DNA from: a bacterium
GTDB lineage: Bacteria > JAMCPX01
Length of the DNA stretch: 12,090 nucleotides
NCBI GenBank assembly: GCA_021789095.1
Contig: JAJYJX010000068.1
Span: 1-12,090 of the forward strand
Reading direction: 5' to 3'
Shown: positions 5,801 to 12,090 of the stretch, piece after piece
Position numbering within the stretch: position 1 is the stretch's first letter
Layout of the letters: the number at the start of each line of letters is the position of its first letter
Notes under the pieces: model-generated
Database searches by the model: none
Told to the model about the DNA's origin: nothing
Seen by the model: only the letters and a program-made list of their open reading frames with translations
Program-made: the position numbers and the translations under genes

Positions 5801-8341
5801 ATGAAAATAAAACTTAAAACGCAAATCTTGATATCAACTTTAATGATAACGTTTTTTATAGGAGCATGCGCAGGTTCAAAACCTGTTCCTGGCGGGGGTG
5901 CCAATGTTATTGGTAATATTGATATATCCGATCAGGATGCAGCTACTGTATTGACGGCAGAAGGAAGTGCTCCCCCTGTTTACACGGTATATAAAATGAC
6001 AAATCCTCTAAGGATAGTTGTAGATTTTAACAATGCAGATATATCCGCTCTGTCAAAGAGCATGGCTATAAATAATGGTGTGATAAACACTGTAAGTCTG
6101 AAGACAGTAACAGAACAGGGCGCTACACTAAGCAGAATGGATATAGGACTTGATAAACTTGTCGATTATAATACATCTGTTCAGGGTAATAATCTTGTCA
6201 TTAATGTTTCAAAAACAGCTTCGCCAGCCCAAGCGCAAGGTGCACTGCCGGAGATTCCGGCTTTGGGTACAGCCGGCGCAGAGCTGACGCCTGCAACGCC
6301 TCCGCTATCTGAAATGCCGCCGGTACCAGGCACAGCAGAGACAACAACTGCACAGGCTCCCCCCCTGCAGCCTCCTGCTGAACAGCAGCTTCCGCCGGAA
6401 GTCGCTCCGGTTCCACCTGCAGCACTTCCAGGACCTGAGCAGCCGCTTGCAGCAGAAACTGCAACACAGCCTGCTGAAGCAGCAATGCCGCCGGCAGAAA
6501 TGCCTCCTTTGGCCCCTGAGGCAGGACAGCCGGTAACAACTCCTGCTGTTCCCGTTGTTGAAGAACAACAGTTGCCGCAAGCTGCAGAAGCACAGAAACC
6601 TACTGCTTCAAAGATAATAGATGTTAAATATAGTACGGTTGACAACAAAACGGTTGTTGATTTTGTAGGAAACGGGAATATAGGCAACTATAATGCATTC
6701 AGGCTTAATAATCCGCCCAGGCTCGTAATTGATATCCTTAATGTGGGTAATCTCTTCCCGACAAATGAGATGTCTGTAGGGACAGATGACGTACAGAGAG
6801 TAAGGATTGGCCAGTATCCTGATAAGGTAAGATTCGTACTCGATACGTCGAAGGATCAGTTTCCTCCTTATACAATAGACAAGAAGGGCAATGCGCTGGT
6901 CGCCACTATAGGTTCAGGTGTACAGGAGCAGGGAGTGGTTATCCTGCCGAAACCGGAAGGAGAAATCCCGGGCGCACCTGCACCGCAGCAGATAAGCACG
7001 CCGCCGGCTTCCCCGGCTGTTTTCTCGCCACAGAGTCTTGGTATGAAGCGCATATATACAGGAAGGAAAATATCACTGGACTTTAAGGATGCTGATATTC
7101 AGGATGTGTTAAGGCTTATAGCGGAAGTAAGCAACAAGAATGTCATAGCAGGGGATGATGTTAAAGGCAAAATTACCATGAGAATGGTGAACGTGCCGTG
7201 GGATCAGGCCCTTGATATAATCCTGCAGACAAATAACCTCGGAATGGTCCAGGTTGGCAATATTATAAGAATTGCGCCGATGGAAAAGCTCAGGAAAGAA
7301 CAGGAATCACAGCTTGAAGCCAAGCAAAAACAGGAGAAGCTGGAAGATCTTGTTACAAGGATTATACCGGTTAATTATGCAAAGGCAGACGATATCTCCA
7401 AACAACTAAAATCTATACTCACATCAAGGGGATCCGTGAATATTGACGCGAGGACAAATTCAATCATAATTAAAGATGTACCGAAGGTGATCTCCGAAGC
7501 GGAGCGGCTGGTAAAAGCGCTTGATCTGCAAACACCGGAGGTCTTGATAGAGGCGAGGATCGTTGAGGCCAATACCAATTTTACCAGGCAGCTGGGCGTG
7601 CAATGGGGAACAAACTACCAGGCAAATCCTGCTTATGGCAATGCAACCGGTTTGTCATTCCCGAATACCATAGGCGTTGGCGGCGGTATCATAAGAACCA
7701 ACCCGACATCGCAGCCTTTGCCGCTGTCAGGCGGTGTTGGTTCAAGCGGGAGTAACTTTATGGTAAACCTTCCTGCGGCAGTCGGTACTGGATCGGGCGG
7801 CAATATCGGTTTCACATTCGGCAATCTCACGAACAGCTTCCTGCTTGATTTACAGTTAAGTGCTATGGAGCAGACAGGGGAAGGTAAGGTTATCTCGAGT
7901 CCAAAGGTTACAACGCTTGACAATACACAGGCAAAGATACAGCAAGGTCTGTCGATACCGTATCAGACTGTTTCCCAGCAGGGCACGCAGACACAGTTTA
8001 TAGATGCAGTACTGAGCCTTGAGGTAACACCGCATATTACTGCAAATGGCAGTATCATAATGAAAATAAAGGCTGAGAAGAATGCACCCGATACATCTAT
8101 ACTGAGTGCAAGCGGTGTGCCGAGTATCTCCAAGAAGGAAGCCGATACAGAGGTGCTTGTTAAGAACGGTGAGACCACTGTTATAGGAGGTATATACCAG
8201 ATTAACAAATCTACTACCGTAGCAGGTGTACCCTGGTTCTATAAGATACCATTAATTGGCTGGTTGTTCAAAAACACGACGAATACGAACACAACGACAG
8301 AACTGCTTATATTCATTACGCCAAGAATAGTTAATCAATAA
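5801..8341 (+). CDS. pilQ: Type IV pilus secretin PilQ
   Basis: PilQ forms the multimeric outer-membrane channel for the pilus. The 846-residue chain has an N-terminal signal ending in a lipobox-like IGAC (C23). An AMIN domain (about 37-138) comes next, then a P/A/E/Q-rich linker (about 139-268) and a second AMIN domain (about 270-372). A shorter linker is followed by an STN/N0 domain (about 422-497, [19 protein letters not shown]), a NolW/N1 domain (about 517-574, [12 protein letters not shown]) and the secretin barrel domain (about 580 to the end, with [11 protein letters not shown] and the terminal [11 protein letters not shown]). AMIN domains bind peptidoglycan and place the secretin. Secretins are not usually lipidated themselves, so the lipobox deserves checking. 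A strong purine-rich Shine-Dalgarno (AGGGGG, 5789-5794) precedes the start. The linker codons are GC-rich compared with the rest of the gene. Confidence 0.97.
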   Translation: MKIKLKTQILISTLMITFFIGACAGSKPVPGGGANVIGNIDISDQDAATVLTAEGSAPPVYTVYKMTNPLRIVVDFNNADISALSKSMAINNGVINTVSLKTVTEQGATLSRMDIGLDKLVDYNTSVQGNNLVINVSKTASPAQAQGALPEIPALGTAGAELTPATPPLSEMPPVPGTAETTTAQAPPLQPPAEQQLPPEVAPVPPAALPGPEQPLAAETATQPAEAAMPPAEMPPLAPEAGQPVTTPAVPVVEEQQLPQAAEAQKPTASKIIDVKYSTVDNKTVVDFVGNGNIGNYNAFRLNNPPRLVIDILNVGNLFPTNEMSVGTDDVQRVRIGQYPDKVRFVLDTSKDQFPPYTIDKKGNALVATIGSGVQEQGVVILPKPEGEIPGAPAPQQISTPPASPAVFSPQSLGMKRIYTGRKISLDFKDADIQDVLRLIAEVSNKNVIAGDDVKGKITMRMVNVPWDQALDIILQTNNLGMVQVGNIIRIAPMEKLRKEQESQLEAKQKQEKLEDLVTRIIPVNYAKADDISKQLKSILTSRGSVNIDARTNSIIIKDVPKVISEAERLVKALDLQTPEVLIEARIVEANTNFTRQLGVQWGTNYQANPAYGNATGLSFPNTIGVGGGIIRTNPTSQPLPLSGGVGSSGSNFMVNLPAAVGTGSGGNIGFTFGNLTNSFLLDLQLSAMEQTGEGKVISSPKVTTLDNTQAKIQQGLSIPYQTVSQQGTQTQFIDAVLSLEVTPHITANGSIIMKIKAEKNAPDTSILSASGVPSISKKEADTEVLVKNGETTVIGGIYQINKSTTVAGVPWFYKIPLIGWLFKNTTNTNTTTELLIFITPRIVNQ

Positions 8342-8355
8342 TGACCGTAAACTGA
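8341..8355 (+). other. Four-codon minicistron bridging pilQ and aroC
   Basis: ATG ACC GTA AAC TGA starts on the last base of the pilQ stop (TAATG at 8339-8343) and ends on the first base of the aroC start (TGATG at 8353-8357). A ribosome ending pilQ could therefore re-initiate here, terminate four codons later and re-initiate at aroC. aroC has no clear Shine-Dalgarno of its own. The geometry is exact in the sequence. That it is translated or functional is inference, and chance is a real alternative. Confidence 0.35.
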
Positions 8356-9539
8356 TGATAAGATACATTACTGGCGGGGAGTCCCACGGTAAAGGCCTGA
8401 TAGCCGTAATCGAGGGATTACCTGCCGGTCTCTCTATAGATTTGGATCTCATAAATTCCTATCTGTTGAAACGGCAGCGGGGCTATGGCAGGGGCAAGAG
8501 AATGTCCATTGAAAGAGATCGGGTTGAAGTCCTCTCCGGCATCAGGGGTGGATATACAATAGGTTCGCCTGTAACATTGTATATTGAGAACAGGGATTGG
8601 ACAAACTGGAAAGATATTATGGACCCTATCAATAGTATAGATAAAAAGATCGTAACAATGCCAAGGCCGGGTCATGCAGATTTAGCCGGTGGTATAAAGT
8701 ACAACCACCATGATCTGAGGAATGTCCTGGAAAGGGCAAGTGCCAGGGAAACAGCTATCAGGACAGCTGTAGGGGGTGTAGCAAAATTGCTGTTACGAGA
8801 GCTTTCCATCGGACTTTACAGCTACGTTGTATCGATAGGAAATGTGAAAATAGAGGACAAGATTTTACCTTTAAAAACACTTGGGACTGTACGTCTTAAA
8901 AAGCTCAGCAAGGCAGCGGAATCTGATGAGAACAATATGAATATGCCCGATAGAGCGGCATCTGAAAGAGCGATTAAGCTTATTGAGGATACAGGGAAAA
9001 GGGGCAATACGCTCGGCGGGGTTTTTGAAATCAGGGCGGTAAATGTACCTGCTGGTCTTGGCTCATACAGCCAGTGGGACAGAAGGCTTGATGGCAGGCT
9101 GGCTGCGGCATTAATGAGCATTCAGGCAATAAAGGCTGTTGAAATCGGAGACGGTTTTTTAAATGCAGGCAGGTTTGGTTCGGAAGCTCATGATGAAATA
9201 TTTTATTCAGCGGGTAAAGGATTTTATAGAAGAACAGACAGGGCAGGCGGTATGGAAGGGGGCGTTACCAATGGAGAGGAGATTATACTGCGTGCGTATA
9301 TGAAGCCCATTTCAACGTTGTACAGACCGCTGCACAGCGTTGATGTTGTAACAAAGAAACCTGTCATGGCAGCCGTGGAAAGATCGGATATCTGCGCCGT
9401 CCCTGCAGCTTCTGTAGTCGGTGAAGCGGTAACTGCCATTGAGCTTGCCGGTGCAGTTATGGAAAAGTTTGCCGGTGATACAATGAATGAATTGAAAAGA
9501 AATTTTAACGCTTATATTTCTTATACCGCAAAGTATTGA
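8355..9539 (+). CDS. aroC: Chorismate synthase
   Basis: AroC converts 5-enolpyruvylshikimate-3-phosphate to chorismate, the last step of the shikimate pathway, using reduced FMN. The 394-residue length fits the longer (Bacillus-like) bacterial forms. The N-terminus [12 protein letters not shown] carries the first conserved histidine (H11). The [11 protein letters not shown] segment lies at 40-50. The second signature RPGHADL has H107, equivalent to the second catalytic histidine, followed by ERASARETA (126-134), which binds flavin and substrate phosphate. The usual GxEGGxTNGE-type segment is present ([12 protein letters not shown]). ATG 8355 is chosen because MIRY is the normal family start. 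The gene follows pilQ by 13 bases without a strong Shine-Dalgarno and probably depends on upstream translation. Confidence 0.97.
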   Translation: MIRYITGGESHGKGLIAVIEGLPAGLSIDLDLINSYLLKRQRGYGRGKRMSIERDRVEVLSGIRGGYTIGSPVTLYIENRDWTNWKDIMDPINSIDKKIVTMPRPGHADLAGGIKYNHHDLRNVLERASARETAIRTAVGGVAKLLLRELSIGLYSYVVSIGNVKIEDKILPLKTLGTVRLKKLSKAAESDENNMNMPDRAASERAIKLIEDTGKRGNTLGGVFEIRAVNVPAGLGSYSQWDRRLDGRLAAALMSIQAIKAVEIGDGFLNAGRFGSEAHDEIFYSAGKGFYRRTDRAGGMEGGVTNGEEIILRAYMKPISTLYRPLHSVDVVTKKPVMAAVERSDICAVPAASVVGEAVTAIELAGAVMEKFAGDTMNELKRNFNAYISYTAKY

Positions 9540-9546
9540 ATTATGT

Positions 9547-10050
9547 ATGGAGCATGTTATACTGATAGGAATGATGGGATCGGGCAAGACAACAATTGGA
9601 AGGATTATATCACGGGTAACATCAAGAAACTTTATAGACACGGATCATCTTATAGAAAAGAAAACAGGCATGAGCATATCTGATATTATTAATATAAAAG
9701 GTGAGGCCTATTTCAGGATAGTCGAAAAGGACGTTATTATGTCTCTCGAGCCGGAAGCGCCGTCTGTAATTTCAACCGGCGGCGGGGCGGTAATGGATGA
9801 TGACATTTTCTCATTCTTAAAGAAAGCGGGTAAAACAGTTTATTTAAAGGCATCACCCGATGTTCTTTACAGAAGGACTACAAATGCAGAAGTAAGGCCT
9901 CTTTTAATGCATGGAGACAGGCTTGAGATTATACAGAGGCTTTTGGGGAAAAGGGAGCCGCGTTATCTGGAATCTGATATTGTTATAGAATCGGGTAACC
10001 GGTCTCCGGCAGATATTGCTGAAGATATAATCAAGAGGCTCCATCTGTGA
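9547..10050 (+). CDS. aroK: Shikimate kinase
   Basis: This small P-loop kinase phosphorylates shikimate at O3 using ATP. The 167-residue protein has Walker A GMMGSGKTT (8-16), the shikimate-binding D33 in FIDTD, R57, the glycine triplet STGGGA (76-81), the lid arginine R117 in EVRPLL and R136 in KREPRY, all at standard family positions. ATG 9547 is used because the protein then begins with the first beta strand (VILIG). Another ATG at 9543 is in a different frame. The gap to aroC is 7 bases with no obvious Shine-Dalgarno, and the end overlaps aroB by four bases. Full set of active-site residues, so it should be functional. Confidence 0.97.
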   Translation: MEHVILIGMMGSGKTTIGRIISRVTSRNFIDTDHLIEKKTGMSISDIINIKGEAYFRIVEKDVIMSLEPEAPSVISTGGGAVMDDDIFSFLKKAGKTVYLKASPDVLYRRTTNAEVRPLLMHGDRLEIIQRLLGKREPRYLESDIVIESGNRSPADIAEDIIKRLHL

Positions 10051-11138
10051 AAGGTCTGATTACCCTCAGGTTCAAGCGGGCAAGCGCAGATTATGACATC
10101 CTTGTTACCGATGAGAAGCCGCTTATTTCACTGTCAGACAAGACAAGTTCAATGGATTACAGCAGTCTTGTTTTAGTAACAAATACAATTGTATGGAGAT
10201 TGTATGGTTCCATCGTAAGTTCCCTTTTTAAGAAAAAGAGCCCGAAGTGTGCCGTTATTGTCCTGCCGGACGGCGAGAAATATAAAAATTTAAAAACGGT
10301 AAAGAGGATCTATGATAAACTTCTGTCCTGCAATTCTGACAGGAGTTCAATAATAATCGGCATGGGCGGGGGAGTTATAGGAGATATTGCGGGTTTCGCT
10401 GCTTCTACATACATGAGGGGTGTAAGATATATACAGGTGCCGACAACACTGCTTGCCCAGGTAGATGCATCTATAGGAGGTAAGACCGGCGTGGATCATC
10501 CTCTTGCGAAGAATATCATAGGAACATTCCATCAACCCTCTTTTGTTTATTCAAATATAAATTTTTTAAAAACCCTGCCGAAGCGCATTTATATGGCAGG
10601 TATGGCAGAGATCATAAGGTATGGCGCCATAAAGGATGAAAAGCTGTTCTTATATATAGAAGAACATAGAAAGGATATTCTCAACCATGATCCTGCCACT
10701 ATGCTTAAACTTGTATTGGATTCCGGCAGGATAAAGGCGGATATTGTTCAAAAGGATGAGAAGGAGGTTTCGGGAACAAGAATGCTTTTAAATTTCGGGC
10801 ACACATTTGGCCATGCTATAGAAATTCTGACCGGTTATAAGATATTGCACGGAGAAGCAGTTGGTATCGGGATGATAATAGCTTCCAGGCTTTCTTACGC
10901 ATTGAACCTGTGTAAAAACGATGTCCCTGTTAGAATAGAGCATATGGTTAAAGGTATAGGGTTGCCTGGATCGTTTAAGGGTCTGGATATAGAAAGCTTG
11001 AGTAAAGCTGTAAAATATGATAAAAAAAGCAACGGGAATGAGATAAATCTTGTCCTGTTGAAGAAGATTGGCGCACCGGTAATTTATAAGATGGACAAAA
11101 GGATATTAAAAAAAACATTAACGGAGGTAAGGGTATGA
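10047..11138 (+). CDS. aroB: 3-dehydroquinate synthase
   Basis: AroB turns DAHP into 3-dehydroquinate, the second step of the shikimate pathway, using NAD+ and a divalent metal. The 363-residue chain contains the NAD-binding DGEK (75-78) and GMGGGVIGD (105-113) segments, followed by the ASIGGKTGVD loop (141-150) and K155/N156. The metal ligands E188, H252 and H268 fall in the segments AGMAEIIRYG, GHTFGHAIE and LHGE, with H256 also conserved. Translation starts at GTG 10047, which overlaps the aroK stop as GTGA, a typical coupling arrangement. The C-terminus overlaps the next gene by four bases. Everything expected for a functional enzyme is present. Confidence 0.97.
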   Translation: MKGLITLRFKRASADYDILVTDEKPLISLSDKTSSMDYSSLVLVTNTIVWRLYGSIVSSLFKKKSPKCAVIVLPDGEKYKNLKTVKRIYDKLLSCNSDRSSIIIGMGGGVIGDIAGFAASTYMRGVRYIQVPTTLLAQVDASIGGKTGVDHPLAKNIIGTFHQPSFVYSNINFLKTLPKRIYMAGMAEIIRYGAIKDEKLFLYIEEHRKDILNHDPATMLKLVLDSGRIKADIVQKDEKEVSGTRMLLNFGHTFGHAIEILTGYKILHGEAVGIGMIIASRLSYALNLCKNDVPVRIEHMVKGIGLPGSFKGLDIESLSKAVKYDKKSNGNEINLVLLKKIGAPVIYKMDKRILKKTLTEVRV

Positions 11139-11638
11139 AAACCAGGATAATTTTATTGTCCGTGTTGATTACAGCAGTAGCGATTACGGTAAGTTGTGGC
11201 TCTAATCAGGCACCAAATGGTTCTACAATAACTCTAAGCACGAACAAGATTGCTGTAAAGGATACTATAGATCCATATATTGATGAATATGTACGTGTTA
11301 CTGTTTTAGGACTAAATGCCGTTCCAATGAACGGCGTAAAGGTTGTATATGATTGCGGGCTTGCAGTTGGACAGGAGGGAAGTAATAACACAGGGGTTCT
11401 GGCTATTCTTGATAAGAACGGGAATATATGTCCGGTGCCGTGTTCAGACACAACCGATCTCCGCGGCATGACAACAATGCAAGTGAGATTATGCCTTCAG
11501 ACACAGCCGGGTTGTCCGTTTTCTCCTCTTCCATTTACAGGAACAACAAGTTACCTAGGATACGGCCCTGTCGATGTGTTTGTTACATCGGGCAATGCAG
11601 CCCCTGCCTCCATAGAATTTGACGTTAATACCCAGTAA
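11135..11638 (+). CDS. Putative cysteine-containing lipoprotein of unknown function
   Basis: I do not recognise a named family. The 167-residue product has a signal peptide (R4, hydrophobic 5-19) ending in TVSC, a plausible though imperfect lipobox with C21 followed by G22, which suggests outer-membrane sorting. The mature part starts with a disordered-looking N/Q/P/G stretch. It continues as a beta-rich domain resembling bacterial Ig-like folds (DEYVRVTVLGLNAVPMNGV, 50-68; later VDVFVTSGNA). Five further cysteines (C74, C99, C103, C120, C127) lie in this domain and suggest disulphides. The ATG overlaps the aroB stop as ATGA, and GGAGG at 11123-11127 is well placed, so the gene belongs to the aro transcript. 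An enzymatic role is not supported by any motif. Confidence 0.8.
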   Translation: MKTRIILLSVLITAVAITVSCGSNQAPNGSTITLSTNKIAVKDTIDPYIDEYVRVTVLGLNAVPMNGVKVVYDCGLAVGQEGSNNTGVLAILDKNGNICPVPCSDTTDLRGMTTMQVRLCLQTQPGCPFSPLPFTGTTSYLGYGPVDVFVTSGNAAPASIEFDVNTQ

Positions 11639-11653
11639 CAGCAAAACACTCTT

Positions 11654-12025
11654 GTGCATAATAAGGGAATCAGTAAACGTTTAATCGGCAGCAATGCAGA
11701 GGACAGTGCTGTAGAATTTCTTGAACGGCATAACTATAAGATAATAGAACGGAATTACCGCTCCCACTTTGGTGAGATAGACATCATAGCAACGGATAAA
11801 AAACATACTGTCTTTATAGAGGTAAAAAGCAGGAATACCTACTTGTTCGGCAGTCCGTATGAGTCTGTTGTTAAGGAGAAAAAAAGAAGGATTACCTTAA
11901 CAGCCATTGATTACATACAGAAAAAGCGTCTCGCGAACAAACCCTTGAGGTTTGACGTGATCGCCATCAATCCTGACAGTTCCATAGAGCTTATTAAAAA
12001 CGCTTTTGATGCAGAGTTCAGGTAG
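11654..12025 (+). CDS. yraN: YraN/UPF0102 family protein (endonuclease-like fold)
   Basis: The 123-residue product matches UPF0102. It has an N-terminal helix with E16 (NAEDSAVEFL), then NYRSHFGEIDIIATD (34-48) and the FIEVKSR strand (54-60). The set E16, D43, E56 and K58 forms the E...D-ExK arrangement of the PD-(D/E)xK nuclease superfamily. The cellular role of the family is not well established. Links to Holliday-junction-type folds are structural only. The start is GTG 11654, which gives the usual family length, but there is no Shine-Dalgarno, so the start is the least certain in the window. It follows the lipoprotein stop by 15 bases and overlaps rsmI by 17 bases. Adjacency to rsmI is a common arrangement. 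Confidence 0.9.
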   Translation: MHNKGISKRLIGSNAEDSAVEFLERHNYKIIERNYRSHFGEIDIIATDKKHTVFIEVKSRNTYLFGSPYESVVKEKKRRITLTAIDYIQKKRLANKPLRFDVIAINPDSSIELIKNAFDAEFR

Positions 12026-12090
12026 ATTATTTATCGTTTCAACCCCCATAGGCAATCTTGAAGACATCACAATAAGAGCCATTGAGATCG
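12009..12090 (+). CDS. rsmI: 16S rRNA 2'-O-ribose C1402 methyltransferase, N-terminal start (partial)
   Basis: From ATG 12009 a frame different from yraN runs off the right edge for 27 codons. After MQSS it reads GRLFIVSTPIGNLEDITIRA, which is the near-invariant N-terminus of RsmI (YraL). This SAM-dependent enzyme of the tetrapyrrole-methylase fold methylates the ribose of C1402 in 16S rRNA. The STPIGNLEDIT segment forms part of the SAM/substrate pocket. The start overlaps the last 17 bases of yraN, suggesting coupled translation. The frame is short but the motif is highly specific. Confidence 0.92.
   Translation, partial: MQSSGRLFIVSTPIGNLEDITIRAIEI

Noticed and set aside
6181-6687. Long antisense open frames (168, 130 and 91 codons) opposite pilQ
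   Set aside because: They lie exactly under the GC-rich P/A/E/Q linker of PilQ, where stop codons are rare in all frames. Their products are low-complexity (S/A/G/C or L/Q runs) and no ribosome-binding site or promoter is evident.
1-12090. tRNA, rRNA, CRISPR arrays, riboswitches or phage genes
   Set aside because: No cloverleaf, no regularly spaced repeats and no conserved riboswitch core were seen. Apart from 167-334 and 2621-2716 almost every base is within a gene.

Overview
The window reads almost entirely in one direction (+). It is a compact chromosomal block: a type IV pilus (T4P) alignment/secretin operon fused to a shikimate-pathway operon, with regulatory and lipoprotein genes in front and housekeeping genes behind. 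Gram-negative envelope genes (PilQ secretin, several lipoproteins), an NtrC-type response regulator and heavy use of ATA (Ile) and AGG/AGA (Arg) codons at moderate GC suggest a deltaproteobacterium-like organism (Desulfobacterota or a neighbouring phylum such as Nitrospirota). The phylum is inferred from gene order and codon style, not proven.

Layout. 1-166: the last 54 codons of a type I restriction-modification methyltransferase (HsdM). 175-287: a gene-free gap occupied by an inverted-repeat element with perfect 17-bp arms. 335-1699: a PilR/NtrC-like sigma-54 response regulator. 1715-2620: a lipoprotein with three tandem beta-sandwich (Ig-like) modules. 2617-2716: an AT-rich intergenic region with a consensus -35 box and a cluster of ACTTAT-type half-sites, the best promoter/operator candidate in the window. 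2717-2917: a 66-aa XRE-type DNA-binding protein. 2935-8341: pilM, pilN, pilO, pilP and pilQ in the classical order. 8355-11138: aroC, aroK and aroB. 11135-11638: a cysteine-containing lipoprotein coupled to aroB. 11654-12025: a YraN/UPF0102 protein. 12009-12090: the first 27 codons of rsmI.

How the genes work together. PilM (cytoplasmic, actin-like) should bind the N-terminal tail of PilN. PilN and PilO form the inner-membrane/periplasmic alignment complex, and PilP links it to the outer-membrane secretin PilQ, through which the pilus fibre passes. Pilin, PilB/PilT motors and PilC are not in the window. AroK, AroC and AroB are three of the seven shikimate-pathway enzymes leading to chorismate. 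Gaps from the HTH gene to rsmI are all short or negative (GTGA and ATGA four-base overlaps at aroK/aroB and aroB/lipoprotein), and no convincing terminator is seen, so a long polycistronic unit starting near 2666 is likely.

Most of the window is well-conserved core machinery, and I do not see a wholly undescribed system. The parts most worth checking are the HTH gene with its operator-like half-sites, the four-codon minicistron bridging pilQ and aroC, the mobile-looking inverted repeat next to hsdM, the lipobox oddities in PilP and PilQ, and the two unassigned lipoproteins.
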